Assembly: GCA_963816745.1 (NCBI GenBank)
Contig: CAWFLQ010000011.1
Span: 299,488 to 363,487, forward strand
Direction: 5' to 3'
Length of the DNA stretch: 64,000 bases
Source of the DNA: VAZQ01 sp963816745
Lineage (GTDB): Bacteria > Pseudomonadota > Alphaproteobacteria > Rhizobiales > Xanthobacteraceae
Under the pieces are notes generated by a model. That model was not told the DNA's origin and ran no database searches. It saw nothing but the letters and a program-made list of their open reading frames with translations. The translations under genes and the position numbers were made by a program. Below, piece after piece: positions 1 to 10,193 of the stretch (the stretch's first letter is position 1; every line of letters starts with the position of its first letter).

Positions 1-41
1 GTGAGGCCGCCCGGCGGGGCGCGGACGAAAGAAATCGTCGC

Positions 42-1232
42 TCAATACACCGAATCGAACGTGCGGACCTTGGGTTCGGCCGGCGGCGTGCTCCCCTCCG
101 GTGAGGCAGGCGGCACCGAGCGCGCATGCCTCGGCCGCTTGGCGGTCGACGCCGATTTTGCAGGCGCAGCTTTCGGCTTTGCAGCCTGCGCCGGATCGAT
201 GCCGGTGCCCGACGGAACAGATGCGAGGCTCATGCCTGGCGTGACATCAGGACCAGACGCCGCCGCGATCAACGCGGGCACAACGATGTTCCGTTGCGCG
301 GGATCCTCCCACGCCACCTCGGCGGTGATCGGCGCGGTCCGTTCGACCGCAGCCTTGCGGATATGCTCCTCGATCAACTGGCGCATGCGGGCATCGCGCG
401 CGCCATTCGAGCGGCCGCCGAGCACGACGGCTACGATGTGCTTCTGGTCGCGGCGAACCGAGGACACCAAGTTGTAGCCGGAGGCATCGGTGTAGCCGGT
501 CTTGATGCCGTCGACGCCCTGCACCTGCCCCAGCAGCATGTTGTGATTGCGGATCTCGAGCCCGCGATATTTGAAGCTCGCGGTGGCGAAATACTGGTAG
601 TAGACCGGAAATCGATGTTGAATGGCCCGGCCCAAGGTGGCCTGGTCGCGGGCGGTCGTGAGCTGCAGTTGGGCCGGCAACCCGGATGCGTTGATGTAGG
701 TCGTGCTCGCCATGCCGAGCCATGCCGCTTTCATCGTCATCAGCCTGGCGAAGTCCGCTTCGGTGCCGCCGATCGCTTCGGCGATCGCCGCCGCGGCGTC
801 GTTCGCCGATTTCGTGACCAGTCCCCGGATCGCGTCCTCGACGGTAATGGTCTGACCCACCTTGAGATTGAGTTTCACCGGGCGCTGGGTGGCGGCGTGA
901 GCCGAGACCGGCAGGGCGGTGTCGAGCTTGAGGTGGCCGGCCTCGAGCTGCTCGAACAGCAAGTACAGCGTCATGATCTTGGTCAGCGATGCCGGATGAC
1001 GCAGCGCATCGGCATCGACCTCGTGCAGCACCTCGCCCGACTTGTCGTCAATGACGATGGCGGCATAGAGCGGCAACAGGAAACCGGTGTCCTCGGCAGG
1101 ACTCGCTTGCGGCTGCGGCTGCTTGCGGGCCGCACGCGCCTGCGCATCGCAGGCGACGCCCGCAACGGTCAGCGATGCCAGCACGCCGGCAATAGCAAGC
1201 CGACACGCGCGTAATCGACGAGCTGAGCCCAT
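42..1232 (-). CDS. D-alanyl-D-alanine carboxypeptidase (penicillin-binding protein 5/6 type)
   Basis: A 396-residue serine DD-carboxypeptidase that trims the terminal D-Ala of peptidoglycan stem peptides in the periplasm. All three active-site motifs of the penicillin-binding fold are present in order: SLTK with the nucleophile Ser82 and Lys85, SAN at 142-144, and KTG at 244-246. Residues 1-33 form a signal peptide with a hydrophobic core (AIAGVLASLTVAGVA). After the catalytic domain comes a Pro/Ala/Lys-rich tail of about 100 residues (from about 300) that is low in complexity and may be a cell-wall-facing linker. The family's usual C-terminal amphipathic membrane anchor is not obvious. It precedes rpoD's end by 164 bases on the same strand and is probably transcribed separately. 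The family is certain; the exact dac paralogue (dacA, dacC or dacF) is not. Confidence 0.93.
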   Translation of the reverse strand: MGSARRLRACRLAIAGVLASLTVAGVACDAQARAARKQPQPQASPAEDTGFLLPLYAAIVIDDKSGEVLHEVDADALRHPASLTKIMTLYLLFEQLEAGHLKLDTALPVSAHAATQRPVKLNLKVGQTITVEDAIRGLVTKSANDAAAAIAEAIGGTEADFARLMTMKAAWLGMASTTYINASGLPAQLQLTTARDQATLGRAIQHRFPVYYQYFATASFKYRGLEIRNHNMLLGQVQGVDGIKTGYTDASGYNLVSSVRRDQKHIVAVVLGGRSNGARDARMRQLIEEHIRKAAVERTAPITAEVAWEDPAQRNIVVPALIAAASGPDVTPGMSLASVPSGTGIDPAQAAKPKAAPAKSASTAKRPRHARSVPPASPEGSTPPAEPKVRTFDSVY

Positions 1233-1396
1233 GAGATGCCCCAGCCACCCTGCCCGCAGGCATTACCCCGACACTATTACTAATCCCGAAATTTGCGGCC
1301 CTGGCTGTCACCGGGAAGCCACACCTCGCGGGAAATCGCACAATGCGGCTCGGCTACGAGGGCAGCTGTCGGACCGATTGCGCGATCAATGTCAGA

Positions 1397-3545
<2,149 letters not shown>

Positions 3546-3804
3546 TACTGCTCTCCTGGAGACGTTCTCCTGGGACACCCGCCCCCGGAACGTCGATCAC
3601 ACTATCCCTACCCTATGCGGGGAGAGTCGAACCGCCGAAAGGGCAGCGCCGAACCGGGTCAAAACCCTCGGCGCCGCCCTGATTCGTCCGGCCGGAGTGT
3701 CACCGGAGCCGCTTAAGCCCCGATTAACCCTCCATACAGCGAAAGCCAAAGGTTTATTCCGGGCCGGTTCCCGGGCACCCCTTGGCTTGCCACACGTCCC
3801 GCAT

Positions 3805-5776
3805 TCAAAGAGACCGAACCGGCCGGCCCGAGGAGGCTCCAAACCCCTCGATCAACGCCTCAGTCCCGTCGAGAACCGAGAGTCGAGCCTTTACATCCTG
3901 CAACCAGGAGTAATTGGCCTCGGTCGAATCCTGTCCCAAGGCCTGTTCGGCGTCTCTGAGCTCCTTAGCTAGGGAATGCCATTGCCGATGCAAGGCGACA
4001 AGCTGTTTCCACGTCATCAGCACATCGTCGGGAGCGGCCTCCGCCCCTGCACCCCAGCAGTCGGGGGTGGTGATGGCTTTCTGCATGCGCCCGGCGAGCT
4101 CGGCCAGCCCCCGGCGTCCGAGCTCGGCGATCATGGCCTCCCCGTCCGGCGCGCCGCCATGGGCAAAAATGTCGATCAGCTCGCTCTTCACCCGCGCGGC
4201 GTCGGCGTGACGGAACTCGACCTCGGAGAGCTCCTCCAGATGCTCGTGCAGCAGCCAGGGGTGATTGATGACGGTCTGCAGGATCAACGCCTCACGGCGG
4301 GGAATGGCGGCGCGGTGGCCGCGATGGACCGGGCTCGCCGCCAGTTGCGGGCTCGCCACGACATAGGCCTCGCCGTGGCGAAAGAGGGCGAATAGCGAAT
4401 GGCGAATAGCGAGCAGCGCCGGGTGAGCGGCGGGGTGGCCCTTTTCCCCTATTCGCCATTCGCCATTCGCCATTCGCTTTGCGGCCAGGGGTCCTCGGTC
4501 GCTCGTCCGCCGCGAACAGCCGCCGCAACCGTTCGCCGAATTCCTGGCGATAATATTTGCGCACGGTGTCGTCGCCGATCGTGGCGGTGACCTCGGCGAG
4601 GCGGGCCTCGAACGCGGCGCGCCGCTCCGGCGTGTCGAGGCCGCCGGCTTCGGTCTCCCGCATCCACAACACCTCGGCGAGCGGCCGGGCAGCGCCGATC
4701 ACCTCGGCGACCGCATCGCGCCCGCCGCTGCGGGCGAGATCGTCGGGGTCCTGCCCTTCGGGCAGGCTCGCGAATTTGAGGCTCTTGCCGGGCTTGATCA
4801 GCGGCAGCGCAATATCGACCGCCCGATAAGCGGCACGGCGCCCGGCACCGTCGCCGTCGAAGCAGAGCGTCGGCTCGTCCGCCATCTTCCACAGCAGCGT
4901 GAACTGGTCGGCGGTAAGCGCGGTACCGAGCGGCGCGACCGTCGCCTCGTAGCCCGCGTTCACCATGGCGATCACGTCGACGTAACCTTCGACCGCGACC
5001 ACAGGCGCGCCCTTGTGCGAAGCCGCGCGCGCGGTCGCGATGTTGTAGAGCGTGCCGCCTTTGTGGAAGAGCGGCGTCTCCGGCGAGTTCAAATATTTCG
5101 CCTGCGCGTCCTTCTCGAGCGCGCGTCCGCCGAAGGCGATCACGCGGCCGCGCAGGTCGGTGATGGGAAACATCACGCGGTCGCGGAAGCGGTCATAAGG
5201 CACCGGGATGTCGTCGCCGGCGACCAGCAGGCCCGCCGCGATCATGTCCTCGGTCGATATGCCGTCCTTGCCGAGCTGCTCCTTGAGGGCGAAGCGCTCG
5301 GCCGGCGCATAGCCCAGGCGGAACCTGACCTGCGTCGCCGGATCGAGCCCGCGATCGGCGAGATAGCCGCGCGCCTTGGCGCCGTGGCGCGACGCCAGCG
5401 TCGCCTCGAAGAATTTCGCCGCCAGCTCGACGACGTCGTGCAGCGTCCGCCGGCGCTCGTCGCGCGCCTCGTCCTCGCGCGAGACCTGCGGCAACGGGAC
5501 GCCGGCCTGCGCCGCCAGCCGCTCGACCGCCTCCGGGAAGGTCACGCCCTCCGTCATCATCACGAAGTCGAAAATGCTGCCGTTCTTGCCGGAGGAAAAA
5601 TCGAACCACGCCATCTTCTGGTCGTTGACGAAGAACGACGGGGTCTTCTCCTTGTTGAAGGGCGAAAGCCCCCTCCACTCCCGCCCGGCCTTCTTCAGCT
5701 TCACGCGCCGGCCCACGACCTCCGAGACCGGAAGCCGCGCGCGCAACTCGTCGAGAAATTGGGGCGAAAAGCGCAT
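3805..5776 (-). CDS. dnaG: DNA primase DnaG, frame broken at an internal palindromic repeat
   Basis: Replicative primase, about 655 residues after correction. The N-terminal region (GLSPFNKEKTPSFFVNDQK) matches the zinc-ribbon domain, but the usual Cys/His/Cys/Cys ligands are replaced by Ser, Asn, Asp and Ser. The TOPRIM catalytic core follows, with EGYVDVIAM and the acidic pair FDGDGAGRRA. The C-terminal helicase-binding part (REALILQTVINHPWLLHEHL to the end) lies in another frame. Between 4373 and 4490 sits a palindromic repeat built of 7-base units that reads as ANGEWR-type peptide. Dropping one base, or one 7-base unit, restores a single frame, since the downstream frame is offset by +1. 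It lies upstream of rpoD on the same strand, the usual alphaproteobacterial dnaG-rpoD order. A perfect DnaA box lies 96 bases upstream of the start codon. Confidence 0.93.
4384..4477. repeat. Palindromic heptamer repeat inserted in dnaG
   Basis: The left arm (about 4388-4411) has GAATAGCGAATGGCGAATAG. The right arm (about 4448-4477) carries ATTCGCC three times and a fourth partial copy, so it is the reverse complement of the left arm built on a period of seven bases. The spacer of about 35 bases is GC-rich. The element lies in the variable linker between the TOPRIM core and the helicase-binding domain and is translated there. Because 7 is not a multiple of 3, each gain or loss of a unit shifts the frame. 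Confidence 0.85.
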
Positions 5777-6102
5777 GGGGCCGAGCCCGGGTCACGCAGC
5801 CGAGTGATTCGCTGGACCTGCCAGTATAGACCCCGAGACGGCGCCCGCCGCGGCGCCGACGATTGTCCCAGTTATCCACAGGGGCAGCTGCACGCGTGTG
5901 AGGGGTCCCGGCCAAAACTCGGCGTTGCGCCGGCATGCCACTCGCCCCTGCCCAACTGCTGATGTCACGCGAGCATTGGGCAAGAACCAACGATCCCACA
6001 ACGAGAATTTCGAACGCGCATCAGCGCGTTGAGCGCGACGCGTCGAACGTGCTCGCTAGTATGCTCCACTATCTTGCTAAAAAAACTTCTTGGGAGGAGC
6101 TG
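5777..6102. other. Divergent intergenic region between dnaG and a hydrolase gene
   Basis: These 326 bases hold no convincing gene on either strand. They must contain the dnaG promoter on the minus strand and the promoter of the hydrolase pair on the plus strand. The one clear site is a DnaA-box 9-mer at 5872-5880. A GC-rich self-complementary patch (GGCGCCCGCCGCGGCGCC) lies at about 5840-5857. Confidence 0.6.
5872..5880 (+). promoter_or_regulatory. Perfect DnaA box upstream of dnaG
   Basis: TTATCCACA is an exact match to the consensus 9-mer bound by the replication initiator DnaA. It sits 96 bases upstream of the dnaG start, where it could couple primase expression to the replication cycle. 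Only one copy was seen, so an origin is not suggested. A 9-mer can occur by chance, and regulation is an inference. Confidence 0.45.
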
Positions 6103-6927
6103 ATGACTGCAACCAACGAACCATCGATCACGCGCCGCAGCGTGCTCGCGAGCGCGGCGTGCCGGCGCGAGCGTGGCGGCGCTCGGCGGGACGCCGGCAA
6201 TGGCGCAAACGGGGCCGCAGAAGACCTTCGTGCTCGTCCACGGCGCCTGGCACGGCGGCTGGTGCTGGCGCCGCGTGTCCGATCTGCTGGAGAAGAAGGG
6301 CCACAAGGTGTTCACGCCGACGCTGACCGGCGTCGGCGAGCGCTCGCATCTCCTGAGCAAGGACATCAATCTCGACACCCACATCACCGACATCGTCAAC
6401 GTCTTCAAATGGGAAGACCTCAAGGACGTCTGCCTGGTGGTGCATTCCTATGGCGGCTGGCCGGGCTCGGGCGCGCTCGAGCAGATCGGCGATCGCGTGT
6501 CCTCGATCGTCTGGCTCGATGCGTTCAAGCCGGAGAACGGCCAGCGCGGCTTCGACTTCTCCTCCGAGTTCAGCCGCAAGGCGCTGCTTGGAGGCGGTCG
6601 AGAAGGGCGAGCCCGGGCGCCGGGGACCGAAGGCCGAAGCGTTCATGGTCGTCAACGAGAAGGACCGCGCCTGGGTCGACTTCGAAGACTACGCCGCAGC
6701 CGAACGGCGTCGCGCTGCAGCCGATCAAGCTCACCGGCGCGCGCGAGAAGGTGGCGAAGAAGACCTACATCCGCGCCGTGAAATATCCGCAGCCGGCGTT
6801 CGACAAGGCCTATGCGGAGTGCAAGGCCGACAAGTCGTGGAAGACCTACGAGACCACCGACGCCGGCCACGACGTGATGGTCGACGCGCCGGAATGGCTG
6901 GTCGATATCCTGCTGCAAGTATCCTGA
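6103..6927 (+). CDS. Tat-exported alpha/beta hydrolase, first of a tandem pair, three frame breaks
   Basis: A close paralogue of the next gene, about 273 residues after correction. The N-terminus has a twin-arginine signal (TRRSVLAS). The hydrolase core begins at KTFVLVHGAWHGGWCWRRVS, with the oxyanion-type HG motif, and the nucleophile elbow is VHSYGG, so the Ser is kept. The C-terminal His is in TTDAGHDVMVDAPEW. The frame steps forward by one base near 6160 (extra T), 6591 (extra G) and 6696 (extra G). Removing those three bases gives one uninterrupted protein aligned along its whole length with the downstream copy. A GGGAGGAG ribosome site precedes the ATG at 6103. The family includes EstC/salicylate-esterase-like enzymes; the substrate is unknown. 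Confidence 0.8.
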   Translation: MTATNEPSITRRSVLASAACRRERGGARRDAGNGANGAAEDLRARPRRLARRLVLAPRVRSAGEEGPQGVHADADRRRRALASPEQGHQSRHPHHRHRQRLQMGRPQGRLPGGAFLWRLAGLGRARADRRSRVLDRLARCVQAGERPARLRLLLRVQPQGAAWRRSRRASPGAGDRRPKRSWSSTRRTAPGSTSKTTPQPNGVALQPIKLTGAREKVAKKTYIRAVKYPQPAFDKAYAECKADKSWKTYETTDAGHDVMVDAPEWLVDILLQVS

Positions 6928-6960
6928 GCGAAAAACAACACATTTTGAGTGGAGGAAACA

Positions 6961-7764
6961 ATGGCCGGAAACGGACAAACACGCCGCACTGTGCTGGGCG
7001 GCATCGCTGCGGGTGCGGGGCTCATGAGCATGATCGACGAGACGAACGCGCAGGCGCAGGGGAATGCCAAGACCTTCGTGCTGGTGCACGGCGCGTGGCA
7101 TGGCGGCTGGTGCTGGCGGCGGGTGTCGGACCTTCTGGAGAAGAAGGGACACAAGGTATTCACGCCGACGATGACCGGGCTCGGCGAGCGTTCGCACCTC
7201 ATCGATCCGAAGATCAACCTCGCGACCCACATCACCGACATCGTCAACGTGATCAAATGGGAGGGCCTCAAGGACATCGTGCTGGTCGGCCACTCCTATG
7301 GCGGCTCGATCGTCTCCGGCGTCGCCGAGCAGGCGGGCGACACCATCGGCTCGATCGTATTCCTCGATGCGTTCATACCGGACAACGGCGACAGCCTCGC
7401 GAGCAAGGCCTCGCAGGGCACGCGCGACGCGATCGCCGCCGTGGTGCAAAAGGGCGAGACTGCGATGAAGCCCATTTCGGCAGCATTCTTCCAGGTGAAC
7501 GAGAAGGACCGCGCCTGGGTCGACGGCATGTGCACGCCGCATCCGGTCGCGACGTTCACGGACAAGAGCACCGTCACCGGCGCGCGCGACCGCATCGCCA
7601 AGAAGGCGTTCATCCGCGCCAAGGGATATAACAGCGGGCCGTTCGACGCCGCGCACGAGAAGGCCAAGGCGGCGGGCTGGCGCGTCTACGAGATGCCCTG
7701 CGGCCACGACGCGATGGTGGACATGCCGGACCGCCTCACGGAGATTCTGATCGAGGTGGCGTAG
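6961..7764 (+). CDS. Tat-exported alpha/beta hydrolase, second of a tandem pair
   Basis: A 267-residue alpha/beta-hydrolase-fold esterase-like protein. The start at 6961 is chosen because GTGGAGG, the ribosome site, lies just upstream; the in-frame GTG at 6949 is part of that site. Residues 1-33 are a Tat signal (TRRTVLGGIAAGAGLMS). The nucleophile elbow is GHSYGGS, the acid is probably in FLDAF and the His in CGHDAMVDMP. It is intact and shares most of its sequence with the gene 33 bases upstream, so the two arose by duplication and are probably co-transcribed. The export signal implies action on an external or periplasmic ester or small aromatic. The exact substrate cannot be read from sequence. 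Confidence 0.85.
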   Translation: MAGNGQTRRTVLGGIAAGAGLMSMIDETNAQAQGNAKTFVLVHGAWHGGWCWRRVSDLLEKKGHKVFTPTMTGLGERSHLIDPKINLATHITDIVNVIKWEGLKDIVLVGHSYGGSIVSGVAEQAGDTIGSIVFLDAFIPDNGDSLASKASQGTRDAIAAVVQKGETAMKPISAAFFQVNEKDRAWVDGMCTPHPVATFTDKSTVTGARDRIAKKAFIRAKGYNSGPFDAAHEKAKAAGWRVYEMPCGHDAMVDMPDRLTEILIEVA

Positions 7765-7810
7765 CGTTTCGCACTGCTGGTGCATGTCGGCGCCGCGCAT
7801 TCGGTGCGTT

Positions 7811-7972
7811 CCCTCCCCAACCAAACCCGGCCTGCCGGGTTTGGTCACATTAGATTTGCCGGAAGCGGGCAAGCCCGCAGCCGGCTGGGGAGAGATTAGG
7901 GTGGGGTGGTGCTATGTGGCGCCACGCGAGCATCACTGCACCACCCCCTCCCCCCACAAGGGAGCCGCATTG
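7811..7972. repeat. GC-rich palindromic intergenic repeat (copy 1)
   Basis: A composite of nested inverted repeats. A perfect 11-base stem with a 2-base loop lies at 7821-7844 (CCAAACCCGGC / GCCGGGTTTGG). A second hairpin lies at about 7858-7885 (GCCGG..CGGGC..GCCCG..CCGGC). Outer arms rich in CCCTCCCC and GGGGTGGTG run to CACCACCCCCTCCCCC at the right. The TGGCGCCA..GCATCA..CACCCC part resembles the copy at 15029-15146. The first stem may also end transcription of the hydrolase pair, although no T-run follows it. Confidence 0.7.
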
Positions 7973-8027
7973 TTGTTCTATTCTCGTTCGCACTGAAACG
8001 CTGTCGGACGAACGCGGAACGGGGGGC

Positions 8028-8846
8028 ATGCACTTGGATCGCCGTGCTTTATTGCGCCTCGCGTTTGCAGGACTGCTATCGGCGCCATCGCCGCTTCTCG
8101 CCGCGTCGGACAAGGGAAAAGGTAACCGGGCGTTCGACGAGCTCCTCACGCGCTACCTCGTGCCGGCGGACGACGGGATCAATCGCGTGGACTACGCTCG
8201 CTGGCAGGCGAGCACCGCCGACCGCGAAAAGCTCGACGGCTATCTCATCGCACTCGCGGCTCGGCAGCCGTCGGCGATGGCCCGCAACGAGGCCTTTGCG
8301 TATTGGGCCAATCTCTACAACGCAGCCACACTGAAAGTGGTGATCGACAGATACCCCGTCAGGTCGATCCGCGACATCAAGAGCGAAACCAGCCTCTTCG
8401 ATGTGAAGGGCTATATCGGCCCCTGGCGCACCAAGATTGCAACCGTCGAAGGCCGGCAGGTGTCGCTCGACGACATCGAGCACAACATCATGCGGCCGAC
8501 CTTCAGGGACCCGCGCGTGCATTATGCGGTCAATTGTGCGTCGATCGGCTGCCCGAACCTCGCTCCGCGCGCGTGGAGGATCGAGACGCTCGACAAGGAT
8601 CTGGACGCCGCCGCGCGGGCTTTCGTCAATCATCCGCGCGGCGCGCAGGTACGCGCCGACGGCACGTTGCGCCTCTCCAGCATCTACAAGTGGTACAAGG
8701 AAGACTTCGGCGGAACCGACGCCGGAGTCATCGACCATTTGCGCCGCTATGCGGCACCGGATCTCCTGGCGAAGCTTGCGGCCGGCGTTCGCGGCCTCGA
8801 CGACGAGTATGATTGGGCGCTGAATGAGGTGGGCGGTCGTGTTTGA
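8028..8846 (+). CDS. DUF547 domain protein with an export signal
   Basis: A 272-residue protein of the DUF547 family, whose biochemical function is unknown. Family hallmarks are the segment AYWANLYNAATLKVVIDRYP, the cysteine-bearing VHYAVNCASIGCPNLA, and SSIYKWYKEDFGG near the end. The conserved Cys pair and adjacent His suggest a papain-like or transglutaminase-like fold, as proposed for the family; this is inference. The N-terminus (LDRRALLRLAFAGLLSAPSPLLAAS) is a signal peptide with a twin-Arg start. The ATG at 8028 is the first in frame before the signal. It heads a probable three-gene operon, with the next gene 55 bases downstream. Confidence 0.85.
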   Translation: MHLDRRALLRLAFAGLLSAPSPLLAASDKGKGNRAFDELLTRYLVPADDGINRVDYARWQASTADREKLDGYLIALAARQPSAMARNEAFAYWANLYNAATLKVVIDRYPVRSIRDIKSETSLFDVKGYIGPWRTKIATVEGRQVSLDDIEHNIMRPTFRDPRVHYAVNCASIGCPNLAPRAWRIETLDKDLDAAARAFVNHPRGAQVRADGTLRLSSIYKWYKEDFGGTDAGVIDHLRRYAAPDLLAKLAAGVRGLDDEYDWALNEVGGRV

Positions 8847-8901
8847 CGAACGGCTTCGTCATCGAGACCGCAACGAGATCGATAGCAGGTGCCGGCCGAG
8901 C

Positions 8902-9477
8902 ATGAGTTCGAGGAGCCGGCCCGCACTCGCGCAAGCGGCGTTGATTTGCGCCGCGGTGCTGGCACCACTGGACGCCCTGAGCCGCGAAGCTTCGCCGCCA
9001 CAGGTCAGCGTCGAGTACGACGAGGGCGCTTCCGCCGCCCGCGTCTCCGCCACGATCGACATATCGGCCGCTCCGCAGACGGTCTATGCGGTGATGATCG
9101 ACTGCTCCCGAGCCTTGCGGATCGTAACCGGTCTCGAAAGCTGCCGCGTGATCGAGCGCAGCGCCGACGGCAAATGGGATGTCCGCGAGCACATCATCTC
9201 CGTCAGTTTCCTGCTTCCGCGGATCCGCAACGTCTTTCGATCCGAGTATGATCAGGACAGGCGTATCCGCTTTCGACGCGTCGGCGGCGATCTGAGAGTG
9301 TCCGACGGCGAATGGCATCTGCAGCCGCTCGCGGGCGGAACGCGCGTGACCTATGGCGCGCACGTCGCCTTGTCCGTGCCCGTCCCGGGCCTGCTCGTAC
9401 GCGAGGCCATCCGTTACGACCTCCCGAACACGCTCGTCGCCCTGAGACGCGAAAGTCTTGAAGGCCGACGCAAGTGA
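8902..9477 (+). CDS. SRPBCC-family (START-like) exported protein
   Basis: A 191-residue protein with a signal peptide (residues 1-26) and a START/Bet v1-like lipid- or ligand-binding fold. The pattern is typical of the polyketide cyclase/dehydrase group: ATIDISAAPQTVYAVMIDCS near the start, a central region of alternating strands, and a closing helix (VREAIRYDLPNTLVALRRES). It probably binds a hydrophobic ligand in the periplasm. Its stop codon overlaps the GTG start of the following glycosyltransferase by three bases (GTGA), which strongly implies a co-translated operon with DUF547 upstream. The ligand is unknown. Confidence 0.78.
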   Translation: MSSRSRPALAQAALICAAVLAPLDALSREASPPQVSVEYDEGASAARVSATIDISAAPQTVYAVMIDCSRALRIVTGLESCRVIERSADGKWDVREHIISVSFLLPRIRNVFRSEYDQDRRIRFRRVGGDLRVSDGEWHLQPLAGGTRVTYGAHVALSVPVPGLLVREAIRYDLPNTLVALRRESLEGRRK

Positions 9478-10187
9478 CCGACGTTGAAACGCATGCAGCC
9501 CCTCCGGAAACCTCGGTCTGCGTGGTCGTTCCGGCCTTGAACGAGGGCGCCGGCCTCGGCGGCCTTCTCGACGAGCTGTCCTCGGCGGACTTCGATGACA
9601 TCGTGGTCGTGGACAACGGCAGCACGGACGAAACCGTGTCGATCGCGGCGGGACATGGCGGCGTACGTCTCGTCTGCGCCCCGCGAGGACGCGGGCTTGC
9701 TCTCAACGTCGGGGCGCGTGCGACAACGGCGGACGTTCTCCTCTTTCTGCACGCCGATACGGCCTTGCCGCGCGGTGCAGGAACGATGATCCGCACGGCG
9801 GTGGCGGATCCGAACGTGGTCGGAGGCTGCTTTCGTCTGAGCTTCGACCAGCGGAGCGCGCTGCTTCGTTTCTATGCCTGGTTCACGCGCTATGACACCC
9901 CGTTCACGACGTTCGGGGATCAGGCCTATTTCATCCGCCGTCGCGCGTTCGCAAGCGTCGGCGGGTTCCCGGAGTGGCCAATTCTGGAAGACGTCGAAAT
10001 TCGTCGCCGCCTAAAGCGCACTGGCCGCTTCGTGAAGCTGCCATCTCCGGTCGTGACCTCGGCGCGGCGTTTTCGAAAAAACGGACCGATCCGACAGCAG
10101 CTTCGAAACATTGCCATCATTGCATTGTTCCACCTCGGGCTATCGCCCGAGCGGCTGGCGCGCTGGTACCGTCCCCAGCGTGGATGA
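9474..10187 (+). CDS. Family 2 glycosyltransferase (TIGR04283-like)
   Basis: A 237-residue GT-A fold glycosyltransferase. The N-terminal nucleotide-binding strand is CVVVPALNEG, followed by VVVDNGSTDET, the metal-binding LFLHADTALP (DXD-like) and the acceptor-side GGFPEWPILEDVEIRRRLKR, which contains the ED of the catalytic region. Length and motifs match the small TIGR04283 group, some members of which are tied to arsenosugar synthesis, but no arsenic gene is nearby. No membrane helix is present except a short hydrophobic stretch near the C-terminus. The GTG start overlaps the preceding stop. Partner genes (DUF547, SRPBCC) suggest work on a lipid-linked or envelope acceptor. Confidence 0.82.
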   Translation: MTDVETHAAPPETSVCVVVPALNEGAGLGGLLDELSSADFDDIVVVDNGSTDETVSIAAGHGGVRLVCAPRGRGLALNVGARATTADVLLFLHADTALPRGAGTMIRTAVADPNVVGGCFRLSFDQRSALLRFYAWFTRYDTPFTTFGDQAYFIRRRAFASVGGFPEWPILEDVEIRRRLKRTGRFVKLPSPVVTSARRFRKNGPIRQQLRNIAIIALFHLGLSPERLARWYRPQRG

Positions 10188-10193
10188 CACGCA

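Noticed and set aside
1..477. Plus-strand open frame at the window start
   Set aside because: It is the antisense of the D-Ala-D-Ala carboxypeptidase gene, whose three catalytic motifs are intact; the plus-strand product has no recognisable features.
5820..5900. Replication origin near dnaG
   Set aside because: Only one DnaA box was found, with no cluster, no AT-rich unwinding region and no dnaA, hemE or parAB neighbour.
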